Origin: CAZJDM01 sp964544765
GTDB taxonomy: Bacteria; Bdellovibrionota_B; Oligoflexia; CAYFLR01
Assembly (NCBI GenBank): GCA_964544765.1
Contig: CAZJDM010000034.1
Coordinates: forward strand, 1-32,830
Length of the DNA: 32,830 bases
Direction: 5' to 3'
The notes under the pieces were generated by a model. That model worked only from the letters and a program-made list of their open reading frames with translations, made no database searches and was not told the origin of the DNA. Both the position numbers and the translations under genes were made by a program. Numbering within the stretch: the stretch's first letter is position 1; each line of letters opens with the position of its first letter. This document shows, one piece after another, positions 18,121-26,635 of the stretch.

Positions 18121-19092
18121 TTATTCATATAAAAAACAACTAACCTTTCGATTTTTGGAGTCATTCATTTTTAAGAGTCGAGGTCTGGCTTTATCGCAAG
18201 ATGTAGTTCTTTGAGGACATCGTATATAGAATGAACAGCCTTTGTTTAGTGAAGAAAACTCTTTTTGATCTATTAAGGGGAAGCGGGTTTTATTATTTTC
18301 CAAGGTAGGTACTGAGTTTAATAGAGATTTTGTATATGGATGAATAGGATTATGTAGGACATCTTCTTTGGTTCCAAATTCGCATATACGACCAGCATAC
18401 ATGATCATAATTAAGTCTGAAATTTTGTTTGCTACGCTAATGTCATGGGTAATAAATAATGTTGTTAGGTTTCGTATTTTATGTAACTTTTTTAATAAGG
18501 ATAATATCTCTTTTTGGACTAAAATATCTAAGGAAGTTGTAGGTTCGTCTGCAATTAATAAGGAAGGATTAGAAGCCAGTGCCATAGCTATCATAATTCT
18601 TTGCCTCATCCCTCCACTTAATTCAAATGGATATTGATTATAAATATGTTCACAGTTATTTAATTCTACCATTTGTAGGAATTGGAGAACTATATTTTTT
18701 GCTTCTTCTTTTTCCATATGTCTTGAGAGCAAAATGCTTTCTTGGATTTGATACCCTACTTTGAATGAAGGATGGAGTGCGGTCATTGGTTCCTGAAAGA
18801 TAAAGGATATTTCTCTTCCCCGGATTTTATTGATTTCTGATTCGGATAGATCATAAATTGATCTACCGTTTAACATAATATTTCGAGCGTATATTTGAGC
18901 GTTCATTGATGGAGTAAAAAGCCTAAGTAATGACAAAGCGGTTACTGTTTTGCCAGAGCCGGATTCTCCAACAACTCCTAATACTTGCCCCTTAGGAATA
19001 TGGAAGGATATGTCATCAACCGCAATAATTTTTTTTCGTCGAGAATTGAATGAAACCGATAGTTGTCTTACTTCTAAACCGTGATTGATCAT
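18121..19092 (-). CDS. ABC transporter ATP-binding protein, oligopeptide (DppD/OppD) type
   Basis: The 323-aa ATPase has Walker A GESGSGKT, Q-loop FIFQEPMTALHP, signature LSGGMRQR, Walker B LLIADEP and H-loop THDIS. The C-terminal oligopeptide-transporter domain (HPYTKSLLNSVP onward) carries the Cys-rich tail usual for DppD, with Cys in GCSFYIRCP, TSCDKARP and VSCFLYE; in some DppD proteins these bind an iron-sulfur cluster. Its ATG overlaps the stop of the LolB-like gene (ATGA, four bases), implying translational coupling. It pairs with the DppF-like gene downstream. The partners that would span the membrane are not nearby. Confidence 0.9.
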   Translation of the reverse strand: MINHGLEVRQLSVSFNSRRKKIIAVDDISFHIPKGQVLGVVGESGSGKTVTALSLLRLFTPSMNAQIYARNIMLNGRSIYDLSESEINKIRGREISFIFQEPMTALHPSFKVGYQIQESILLSRHMEKEEAKNIVLQFLQMVELNNCEHIYNQYPFELSGGMRQRIMIAMALASNPSLLIADEPTTSLDILVQKEILSLLKKLHKIRNLTTLFITHDISVANKISDLIMIMYAGRICEFGTKEDVLHNPIHPYTKSLLNSVPTLENNKTRFPLIDQKEFSSLNKGCSFYIRCPQRTTSCDKARPRLLKMNDSKNRKVSCFLYE

Positions 19093-19961
19093 AGTTTACA
19101 ATGTTTTTTTATTTTTTCACTCAATCTAAATATATTTTTATCAAGGGTGCTGTTAAAAGCAACTTGTTTATACTTAGTATGAAAAGATACATTTCTTCCT
19201 TTAAATTGCGCTATAATTTCAATTGGGATAGAGGCTCTTTCAAATTCCTTGAACTTAAGGAACTGATAACTACTATAGAATGAATATTTACCATCAATTT
19301 CAATATATTTTAGTATACCATTTAAAGTTTTATGATTCATATTAAAATAATATTCAATCATGTAATTTTGAGGTTCAGTTGTACATTTTTGACGAAGTAG
19401 AAATTGATTTGAGTTATTTAGTTGATATACATCAATATTATCTAGAAAGATACATTTGTTATCAAAATAGATATTACCTGTTAGAGCAGAAAAGAGCTGT
19501 TTTGGCAGTAACTCTACACCTAATATTTCAATAGGTTGAGAAAAATTCAATTCAAAACATTCCGTCTTCATTTTAGAAGGATTTGTAATTATTAAACGGT
19601 TTTCAAGAAAAAGAGTTTTACGTAAAATATTGCCGAAGGGGGAAAACATATCTAATCGCAGTTTGTTAGGGGTGTCTATATAAATAGCAGCCTCAATATC
19701 AAACACCTCTTCTAGTTTTGATTCCTTGTCTTCAGTAACTTTAAGATCTAACAGCCCTTTAAGAGTGGATACCGGAGGAACCGTTTTTCTTTTATGAAAA
19801 ATATTTTGTAGTTCTTTCTTAAGAATTTGTGCCTGTAAAGGAGAAACCGGGTGCAATTTTTCATAGTCAAAGAATTTGGGTGTTGTTGTGGTGCAAGCAA
19901 AAGAGTTTGTGATCAAGATTACTGTTAAAAACAATATCGATGTTCTTTTTCTAGGTATCAT
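19089..19961 (-). CDS. LolB-like / DUF4292-type lipoprotein
   Basis: The 290-aa protein has an N-terminal signal ending SFAC (C23), predicting a lipoprotein. Residues from about 60 show the LolA/LolB-fold signature PNKLRLDMFSPFGN, as in LolB-like proteins that receive lipoproteins at the outer membrane or bind lipids. It starts five bases after the TPR lipoprotein stop and overlaps the DppD-like gene by four bases. TPR-lipoprotein plus LolB-like pairs are common in deltaproteobacterial-type genomes. A role in lipoprotein or lipid delivery is inferred from fold and context. The long C-terminal part beyond about residue 200 is not recognised in detail. Confidence 0.7.
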   Translation of the reverse strand: MIPRKRTSILFLTVILITNSFACTTTTPKFFDYEKLHPVSPLQAQILKKELQNIFHKRKTVPPVSTLKGLLDLKVTEDKESKLEEVFDIEAAIYIDTPNKLRLDMFSPFGNILRKTLFLENRLIITNPSKMKTECFELNFSQPIEILGVELLPKQLFSALTGNIYFDNKCIFLDNIDVYQLNNSNQFLLRQKCTTEPQNYMIEYYFNMNHKTLNGILKYIEIDGKYSFYSSYQFLKFKEFERASIPIEIIAQFKGRNVSFHTKYKQVAFNSTLDKNIFRLSEKIKKHCKL

Positions 19962-19966
19962 AATAA

Positions 19967-21706
19967 TTAATCGATTTTTGTTCTTAAGGATTCGTATTTA
20001 TGAATAATGGTTTTGAGTGATTTAAAATCTCGCTCATAACTGATCGCCTTTCGATAATAGTTAAGAGCATCTAAGCTATGTCCCATTTTCAAATATAGAT
20101 CTCCCAAATGGCTCAATATGACTGACTCTTGAGGAAATTTATCCAATGCTTTTAGTAAGTATTTGAGGGCTAATTTATTATCATTTATTTGGTAGTAATA
20201 CCAACCCATGGAATCCAAGTAATAACCATTCTCTGGCTCAATATCTAGGGCTCTTTTAATTAAATCATACGATTGCTTTAAATTTTTACCCATTTCAGCA
20301 TATAAATATCCTAGATAGTTTAAGGCGGGAGCGTATTTTTCATTAATTTCTATAGTTTTTTTCATTTGAGTAATGCATTTTTGTCTAAAATTCCATTTGT
20401 CGTAATAGATACCCAGTAAAAAAGCTAACCGAACATTTTTAGGAAACTTGGTAGAATATTCTTTCAGTAATTCAATCGCTTTAGTAAATTTGCTTTGTTC
20501 AGCATAAATGCCCGCCATTAGTTCAGTATACAAAGGTTTATCTTTAAAATATTTTTCTTTATCTTGTAATAGTTGTTCGGCAATATCAAGCCTGTTTAAC
20601 CAACGATAAATCCTGGTTTGATGACTCAGTGCTCCGATGTAATAGTCTGATTTATTGGAAATTTTTTTAAGATAGGATAAGGATTTCTTATATTTCTTAT
20701 TATGTCTTAGAACGACTCCGTAATAGTAAAGTAATTGTTCGTTTTCTTTTTCCCGTCCTACAACAATTTTTGAAAGAAATTTTTCTGATTGATCATAATC
20801 TTCCAGCTCAAAATAAATTAGGGCTATCTTAAGGATGACCTCTTTATTCTCTGGAAGTAATAATGCTAAGCGTTGTAATGCCTTTAAGGCGGCCTTTTTT
20901 TGCCCAGATTTTAAGTATAGGTTAATTACTTTTTCTAAGAGTAATGCATTGTTCCTGTTGTAATTTAATGCTGTTTCATAGAAGCCCAGTGCTGTTTCGA
21001 ATTGATTAAGTTGTTCGTAAGCAAGTCCCAAAGAGACATGTAGGTTGAGATCCTTAGGATTTTTTTTTAGGGCACGGTTTAAATACAAAAGGGCCTTATC
21101 AAGGTCCTTTTTAAATAGAAAAAAATCTCCAAGTTGTTTTTCTCCTAAATATGATGAGGGGACATTTTTTAATAATGCGTAATAAGTTTCAAGTTGTAGT
21201 TTTTCTTGTTTGGTTGCTTCATACAAACCTGCTAATAAAATATAGGCATTTTCGTATTTAGGGTGATGCTTAATTAATTGTTTTAAGAATTTGATAGCTT
21301 CATCATATTCTTTTTGAGTAACGTAAAGAGTAGCTTGTAAATATTTAATTTCAGTCTTTGCACGGTCTTTTTTACTTAACTGTGATAATAAATCAGAGGC
21401 CTTATCAAAAACTCCGCTAGAGATATATAATTTTAATAGTTTAAGTTTTATACGATATGAAGAGGGTTGGTATTGTAGCGCTTTTTCAAATTGCTCAATG
21501 CTCTTGGTGTAATCTCCTTTTAAAGCCTCATATTCTGCCAGCATGTAATGATAATAGAGCCCTGAATATTTACTTTTAGAGCCTTTGAGGTTCTTTGATT
21601 TTGTTGTTTGGATCAACGGGGGGGCTGTCTTTTGTGAGGTTTGAGAATGGCATCCTAACAGAAAAAATGATAATAAAATAAAAATAGATGCTATCTTTAA
21701 GACCAT
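19967..21706 (-). CDS. TPR-repeat lipoprotein
   Basis: The 579-aa protein has a textbook lipoprotein signal (FFLLGC, C19) and is then almost entirely tetratricopeptide repeats. I count about 15 units of 33-36 residues from about residue 50 to 570, for example YYHYMLAEYEALKGDYTKSI and LGYLYAEMGKNLKQSYDLI. TPR arrays are protein-protein scaffolds; this one would act in the periplasm or at the inner face of the outer membrane. No canonical ribosome site precedes the ATG. It lies 35 bases after an unknown lipoprotein gene and five bases before the LolB-like gene, so it probably works with the latter. The partner proteins are unknown. Confidence 0.88.
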   Translation of the reverse strand: MVLKIASIFILLSFFLLGCHSQTSQKTAPPLIQTTKSKNLKGSKSKYSGLYYHYMLAEYEALKGDYTKSIEQFEKALQYQPSSYRIKLKLLKLYISSGVFDKASDLLSQLSKKDRAKTEIKYLQATLYVTQKEYDEAIKFLKQLIKHHPKYENAYILLAGLYEATKQEKLQLETYYALLKNVPSSYLGEKQLGDFFLFKKDLDKALLYLNRALKKNPKDLNLHVSLGLAYEQLNQFETALGFYETALNYNRNNALLLEKVINLYLKSGQKKAALKALQRLALLLPENKEVILKIALIYFELEDYDQSEKFLSKIVVGREKENEQLLYYYGVVLRHNKKYKKSLSYLKKISNKSDYYIGALSHQTRIYRWLNRLDIAEQLLQDKEKYFKDKPLYTELMAGIYAEQSKFTKAIELLKEYSTKFPKNVRLAFLLGIYYDKWNFRQKCITQMKKTIEINEKYAPALNYLGYLYAEMGKNLKQSYDLIKRALDIEPENGYYLDSMGWYYYQINDNKLALKYLLKALDKFPQESVILSHLGDLYLKMGHSLDALNYYRKAISYERDFKSLKTIIHKYESLRTKID

Positions 21707-21741
21707 GAGAAAATGGTATCACAGTTTTTGAACATCGCCCA

Positions 21742-22662
21742 TTAAAATATTAATCCTGATTCTGCTTCTACTACGTTCGGATATGCTCGTTCTTCGGTGT
21801 TTTTCAAGCTAAATATACCTTCATTTGTTTGTATCGCTCTTGAACAGTCTTGGATAGGATTATTGCTGCTGTCATTTATTGGTGCTTGGGAATCGTCAAG
21901 CAAAGGCGTACATTTAGAAAAGTCAGCTCCGGCAATATTGATGGCAGTTGGTATTGTTCCTTCTTCTGATTGGTCGTCAGATTCTGTATCTATTCGCTTC
22001 TCAAGGTTATCAATAACTAAATTATTGTTTTGGTCCAAGGTTAATTTTAATACAATTGGGAAAGTATCAGCAAAGAAAACCCGGTATCTAGAATCACTAA
22101 CAGCCTTCTCGGGTTTTCTGGCAATTCCTTTTTGGTACATCATTACGGTTGCTACCTCTACAGGAGCCATGTCTTTATCTGGTCTAACACCAGCAGTGGC
22201 AAGATTAAATGAATAATCTGACATCACACTTTTGCAGTCTGAATTATCAAAGTCCAAATTAATAATTTTGGCATGCATGACACTGGGAAACCAATCGGAT
22301 AAGTTGTGGGTTGAAGAACTTTCAATAATACAATTTTTATTAGAGGCTTCAGCTGAATCTGAACATCCTCCCATGTTGATTAAGGTTGAGTCACCACTAA
22401 CAAAAAGGTTGTACATATGGGCAGGCATAGCTATCTTATTTACTTTTACTGATTCAAGTTGAATCATGAAATGACAATCATCTACTAAAAGGTTATCAAA
22501 TTTTGCTATTACGTCAGTGTCAGACATTAAATCAAGATCAACGCCTTTGATATCCCCTTGAGGAACACTTTTTTTGCATTGAGCCAGTAAGATGGATGTT
22601 ACTAAAAGAAATAATAGGATAGACACTTTGTTAAACGATATTTTGGATTTTAAGTAATTCAT
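21742..22662 (-). CDS. Predicted lipoprotein of unknown function
   Basis: I do not recognise this 306-aa protein. It has a basic N-terminus, a hydrophobic stretch (VSILLFLLVTSILLAQ) and a lipid-attachment Cys at 29 (LLAQC, with Gln at -1). The mature part is acidic and beta-rich and contains several Cys besides the lipid Cys (in DDCHF, GGCSD, KNCII, DCKSV, SKCTP and QDCSR), an even number compatible with disulfides in the periplasm. ACGGG lies a few bases upstream of the ATG. It is 28 bases downstream of the Tyr/Gly/Ser-rich lipoprotein and 35 bases upstream of the TPR lipoprotein, so likely in the same operon. Confidence 0.7.
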   Translation of the reverse strand: MNYLKSKISFNKVSILLFLLVTSILLAQCKKSVPQGDIKGVDLDLMSDTDVIAKFDNLLVDDCHFMIQLESVKVNKIAMPAHMYNLFVSGDSTLINMGGCSDSAEASNKNCIIESSSTHNLSDWFPSVMHAKIINLDFDNSDCKSVMSDYSFNLATAGVRPDKDMAPVEVATVMMYQKGIARKPEKAVSDSRYRVFFADTFPIVLKLTLDQNNNLVIDNLEKRIDTESDDQSEEGTIPTAINIAGADFSKCTPLLDDSQAPINDSSNNPIQDCSRAIQTNEGIFSLKNTEERAYPNVVEAESGLIF

Positions 22663-22690
22663 ATTTTCCCGTCCTATATTAATTTAAGTG

Positions 22691-24412
22691 TTAATTGGCC
22701 GTACATACATAACCCAAGCAATTTATAAAGGCCCTAATGCTTGAAACTCCTGCTTCGGCCGTTTCGCCAAAAATAATATCGAATTTAGGGTGTTGGTCGA
22801 GCATTTGTTGCCCTTGGATAGTTTGACCTTGCCAAGCTGAATTAGCATAAAAACGGTAAAACAATTTAGCTCCCCCATTATCTTTATGAAAAATATCACC
22901 TGGGGAAGATTTATTTGAAATAATGGTATGATATGGGTTTACAATCCGAAAAGAACCTGTTTGGTAAAAAGCTACAGTACCGTCATCGAGTCCCTCTGGT
23001 TGATCATCACGAAGACCAAAGGTAAATTTGATAATAGGATGGGAAAAGACTGTTTTAAAATCAGCAAAAGCATCTTTTGTTTCAATAAAAACATATGGTA
23101 AAGCATTAATTTCAGTGCTTATTCGGGATAATTCTTGATGTAAGGGACTGTCTGGTGTAGCAGAGGCATCATTTAATATTTTATTACTAATATATTCTCT
23201 TTTTAAAAGGGCCGTAATGTCAGGATCTAAGGATGCTCCGTCGGCGCCGTTATATATTTTATATGGTGTCGCGATTAGAAAGCCTGTCTTATCATCAATG
23301 GGTTGAGTATCGAATTTAAAATACGGTACCTGGGGTTTATTTACTGTGGAAGCTACTAAATTAGCTGTCTTTTTTTCTGCTACTAAGTTAGATCTTGCAC
23401 TTCTGTATATTAGGTACCCTGTTCCAATAGCAGCAGCGCCTAAAAGAAGCTTGGACCATGCGGACATGGGTTCTCTTTCCCCTCGATAGGATCCACCAGT
23501 ACCTGTTGGTCGAACTAAAGTTCCGCAGGTTCTACATCCTCGTGAGGATAATGAATTGTAATAACTGGAATTACAATAAGTAGCTCCTACACTAGCCCCT
23601 AAACAACGATAGCTAGGATAAATATTTTGACGACAAGCCGGTCTGGGAGGAATATAGGGCATAGTGGAGGGAGGTTGTTGAATACCGGTAATAGTGTCAG
23701 ATCCCTGTGCAGCTGGCATACCATAAGGAGATCCACCTACTCCTCCAAGAGAATTGCAATTATAATATCCATTATATACATTAGGGTTGTATCCACTAGT
23801 TGGATAGGTGGACGTACCTGGATATGTACTGCTACTACCCGGATATGTACTACTGCTGCCATATGTACCGTAAGTACCATAGCTTCCCCATAAATTACTA
23901 TTGTTAAAATCCAAGGTTAATGAAGTGGTTCTGGTACTATATTGAGTTGCGGTAATAGTCACTCTATAGGTGGTTCCCACAGTAGGTCTAATTCCAGAAT
24001 TAAAAGTAAGTAATTGTTGCCCTTTTCCATCGGATGAGTATGATGAAGTGGTTCCTTGAGAATAACTGCTCCATTGATTATTATAAGCGGCTTGAGTAAA
24101 GAGGGAATTGGTGTTGTTGTCTATTCTGATGGTAAATCCACCTTGGTAATTGTTGGGACGGTAACTCCAACTAATTGTCACCCCTTGTTGAGTAACTGCA
24201 TTTTTGGTTGCTCCCCAAATAGTAAGGTTGCTATATTGATAGCCGCTACCGTATGAAGAACCATAAGGTCTTCCGTATTGAGAACCGTAGGTCAAATCTT
24301 GACCGGATGTAGTAGGATACCGGGTTCTAGGCCTAGCCTTTTCTTCTTCACAACCCCCTACACCAATGACGATGCCCAAAAATAATACAATTGAAAAAAG
24401 TTTTTTCTTCAT
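22691..24412 (-). CDS. Tyr/Gly/Ser-rich lipoprotein with Cys cluster and internal membrane helix, unknown function
   Basis: The 573-aa protein has a good lipoprotein signal (GVGGC, C21). Next comes a low-complexity YGS-rich stretch (41-60), a beta-rich, Ig/Fn3-like region (about 62-170), and a second YGS/STYPG repeat tract (176-210). A Cys cluster (C260, C270, C280, C293, C296) and a hydrophobic helix KLLLGAAAIGTGYLIY (321-336) follow. The C-terminal domain of about 230 residues ends with C566 and C571. I recognise no catalytic motif. The ATG has GAGG upstream (minus strand). It follows ribF after 146 bases, a gap in which I see no clear terminator or promoter. A surface or adhesive structural role is a guess from composition. 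Confidence 0.72.
   Translation of the reverse strand: MKKKLFSIVLFLGIVIGVGGCEEEKARPRTRYPTTSGQDLTYGSQYGRPYGSSYGSGYQYSNLTIWGATKNAVTQQGVTISWSYRPNNYQGGFTIRIDNNTNSLFTQAAYNNQWSSYSQGTTSSYSSDGKGQQLLTFNSGIRPTVGTTYRVTITATQYSTRTTSLTLDFNNSNLWGSYGTYGTYGSSSTYPGSSSTYPGTSTYPTSGYNPNVYNGYYNCNSLGGVGGSPYGMPAAQGSDTITGIQQPPSTMPYIPPRPACRQNIYPSYRCLGASVGATYCNSSYYNSLSSRGCRTCGTLVRPTGTGGSYRGEREPMSAWSKLLLGAAAIGTGYLIYRSARSNLVAEKKTANLVASTVNKPQVPYFKFDTQPIDDKTGFLIATPYKIYNGADGASLDPDITALLKREYISNKILNDASATPDSPLHQELSRISTEINALPYVFIETKDAFADFKTVFSHPIIKFTFGLRDDQPEGLDDGTVAFYQTGSFRIVNPYHTIISNKSSPGDIFHKDNGGAKLFYRFYANSAWQGQTIQGQQMLDQHPKFDIIFGETAEAGVSSIRAFINCLGYVCTAN
23820..23861 (-). repeat. Two tandem 21-bp units encoding STYPGSS-type heptads
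   Basis: Units 23820-23840 and 23841-23861 are near-identical and keep the reading frame (7 codons each), giving the repeated SSSTYPG peptide. Degenerate further copies flank them. Copy number could vary by slippage without frameshift. Confidence 0.75.
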
Positions 24413-24558
24413 GCAAACCTCACTAAAAATGAAGATTGTTTTTATATTACTTCGTTTGTTTAGATAATCGGCTAGATAGATAAAAACTTTAAAACGTTTA
24501 GAATTCGTAGGGAAATATAGGTTATTTTAGAGTGTTAGATCATACAAAATTTTGGTGT

Positions 24559-25479
24559 TCACTGTTGATATGTTTTGGCTCTTAAAATATCTTTTTTTAT
24601 TTGTTTGATTAATTCATTAGGACTAGAAAACCGTTTTTCCAATCGAAGAAATTCGATGAAATCTAAACTTAATTTTTCGTTATAAATGTCTTTATCAAAG
24701 TTTAGTAAATGAGCTTCAATGGTTTCACTTTTTTTGTCAAATGTAGGTGCTTGTCCAATATTTACAACACATAAATAAGATTGATCTTTATAGATAGCTT
24801 TGGCGATATAAACACCCCTTGGTAAACATATATCAATATCGCCTTGCAGGTTGGCGGTTGGAAACCCAAGTGTACGGCCTCTTTCTAGTCCTTTTATTAC
24901 AGTTCCTTCAAATCTATATGGTTTTCCCAGTAGTTTCTTGGCTTTATTAAGTTGTTTATTGGCCAGGTTATCTCGAATTCCTCTAGAAGATACTATTTCA
25001 CCATCTATTTTGAAAGCTGGCTCGCTGATGACGTCAATTTTATGAAGCATTGCTGTTTCCTTTATTTTCTTAATATCGCCTAACTGTTTAAAACCACATC
25101 GAAAATCATAACCCAATACCAATTTTTTAGGTCTAAGCGGGGTAATAATATAATTATATAAAAACTCTTTACTTGATAGTTTTGAGAATTCAATATTAAA
25201 AGATTGGAGAACTAAGACATCAACTTGACTTTTTTCTATGTGTGCTATTCTTTGTTCAAGAGACTGTATGCAAAGAAATTTCTTGTTTGGAGAAAAAACT
25301 TTAGCCGGATGGGGCCAGAAACTGAAAACTACAGTGATACCATTTATTTTTTTAGCTTCTTCTCTAACTCTGTTAAACAAATATTGATGTCCTAAATGCA
25401 CTCCGTCAAAATTACCAATGGTAACAATAGATTGAGGTAAGCTTTCTTTGATTTGCTCATAACCATGGAAAATTTTCAT
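24559..25479 (-). CDS. ribF: Bifunctional riboflavin kinase / FAD synthetase
   Basis: RibF converts riboflavin to FMN and then FAD. The 306-aa protein has the N-terminal nucleotidyltransferase domain (GNFDGVHLGHQYL, FSFWPHPAKVF, GYDFRCGF, SSRGIRDNL) and the C-terminal flavokinase domain (GRTLGFPTANL, GVYIAKA, VVNIGQAPTF, IEAHLL). Length and order are standard. No ribosome-binding sequence precedes the ATG, and a promoter-like -10 lies only nine bases upstream, so a leaderless message is possible. It is the first gene of the minus-strand block and is divergent from aroE. Confidence 0.96.
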   Translation of the reverse strand: MKIFHGYEQIKESLPQSIVTIGNFDGVHLGHQYLFNRVREEAKKINGITVVFSFWPHPAKVFSPNKKFLCIQSLEQRIAHIEKSQVDVLVLQSFNIEFSKLSSKEFLYNYIITPLRPKKLVLGYDFRCGFKQLGDIKKIKETAMLHKIDVISEPAFKIDGEIVSSRGIRDNLANKQLNKAKKLLGKPYRFEGTVIKGLERGRTLGFPTANLQGDIDICLPRGVYIAKAIYKDQSYLCVVNIGQAPTFDKKSETIEAHLLNFDKDIYNEKLSLDFIEFLRLEKRFSSPNELIKQIKKDILRAKTYQQ

Positions 25480-25488
25480 AGCGGTAGT

Positions 25489-25517
25489 TTATTACTTAAA
25501 ATTTTTTAGTAATTCAA
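25489..25517 (-). promoter_or_regulatory. Candidate ribF promoter
   Basis: On the minus strand TTGAAT (25517-25512), a 17-base spacer and TAATAA (25494-25489) precede the ribF ATG by nine bases. Transcription would begin at or within a few bases of the start codon. Confidence 0.35.
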
Positions 25518-25527
25518 GATAAAACAT

Positions 25528-25556
25528 TTGACAACTATTCTAAAATCTCCTTACAT
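25528..25556 (+). promoter_or_regulatory. Candidate aroE promoter
   Basis: A perfect TTGACA (25528-25533) is followed after 17 bases by TTACAT (25551-25556). The -10 is poor, but position and spacing suit the aroE start 61 bases further on. Confidence 0.45.
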
Positions 25557-25617
25557 ATATTAGCGCGAGGTGAAAGTATCTCCAGATCTGATTATTATTA
25601 ATTTCTAAGGATTCTGA

Positions 25618-26517
25618 ATGGAAAATAATATTGATGAGCCAAGAGGGCGAGAACCGTTATTAGGTATAATTGGGGATAATATTCAATACTCACTGTCTCC
25701 TCATATCCAAAATTTGTTTATTGATTTTTATGCGCTTCCTTTGCGATACCAGATTTTTGATTTTTCTATTTCAAGCCTGTCGGATTTTTTAAAAAATTTT
25801 CGAAAATCCGAAAATATAGGATTTAATGTTACCATTCCTTATAAAGAAAAAATAATCCCTTACCTTGATGAACTTGATGTCTCCGCTCAAAAAGCCGGAG
25901 CTGTTAATACTGTTCTAGTTAGAGATAAATCATTTATTGGTTATAATACAGATGGTTTTGGACTTATTCAGGCTATTAATTCTCTATTTTTACAATCTTC
26001 TTTTCCTACTAAAACCATTATATGGGGTTATGGTGGTGCAGCCAAGGGAATAGCGTATTCTATAGCTGAGGAAGGATGTAATGAATTTGTTTTTGTTGGA
26101 AGGAATCAAAGCAAGTTTGTTAAGCTTAAGGATCAATTATTGCGACAATTTCCTCAAGTAAATTGTCAGTTTTTTTCGATTCAAATTGACAATACTGATA
26201 ATCTAAACCAAAGACTGTTTAATTTTTCTGATACAAATACACTGCTAATTAACACAATTCCGGTCGATGTTCCCATAGTAATGAAAGGATTTCCTGGTAA
26301 AATATGTGATATTAGATATAGAAATAATTATTATGAGTCTTCAGATTATGCTCAAAATCAAAAAACTTTAGTATCTCAATCGATAAAAGAGGGTATTCCT
26401 TTTATCGATGGCTTACCTATGCTGGTATATCAAGCGGCAAAAAGCTTTTCTATTTGGTTTGGTAAAAATGTTCCTTCATATATGCTGGAAAGAATCATTA
26501 ATCACCTCTCTATGTAG
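25618..26517 (+). CDS. aroE: Shikimate dehydrogenase (NADP+)
   Basis: AroE reduces 3-dehydroshikimate to shikimate in the aromatic amino acid pathway. The 299-aa protein has the substrate-binding YSLSPHIQN, the catalytic Lys in NVTIPYKEK, AVNTV, the catalytic Asp in GYNTDGFG, the dinucleotide-binding GYGGAAKG and the C-terminal DGLPMLVYQAAKSF. The start has TAAGGA six bases upstream. A 10-15 residue hydrophilic N-terminal extension precedes the usual start of the family. It is divergent from ribF and followed by a small orphan gene after 118 bases. Confidence 0.95.
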   Translation: MENNIDEPRGREPLLGIIGDNIQYSLSPHIQNLFIDFYALPLRYQIFDFSISSLSDFLKNFRKSENIGFNVTIPYKEKIIPYLDELDVSAQKAGAVNTVLVRDKSFIGYNTDGFGLIQAINSLFLQSSFPTKTIIWGYGGAAKGIAYSIAEEGCNEFVFVGRNQSKFVKLKDQLLRQFPQVNCQFFSIQIDNTDNLNQRLFNFSDTNTLLINTIPVDVPIVMKGFPGKICDIRYRNNYYESSDYAQNQKTLVSQSIKEGIPFIDGLPMLVYQAAKSFSIWFGKNVPSYMLERIINHLSM

Positions 26518-26635
26518 CTTGTCAATAAGTGTCGTCGATGTTATTTACTATTATTTACAATAAGTTAAAGAATTAATTTTAAGGAAGTCATTTTTAATGT
26601 CGATGATCAAATGATGATTTTTCAGGAGGAAAAAA

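Noticed and set aside
17313..19961. Lol-type lipoprotein export ATPase next to a LolB-like gene
   Set aside because: Both ATPases carry oligopeptide-importer features, including the Cys-rich C-terminal domain of the DppD-like one, not LolD features.
24544..24553. CAAAATTTTG palindrome near the ribF stop
   Set aside because: Ten-base AT palindromes are expected by chance in DNA of this composition.
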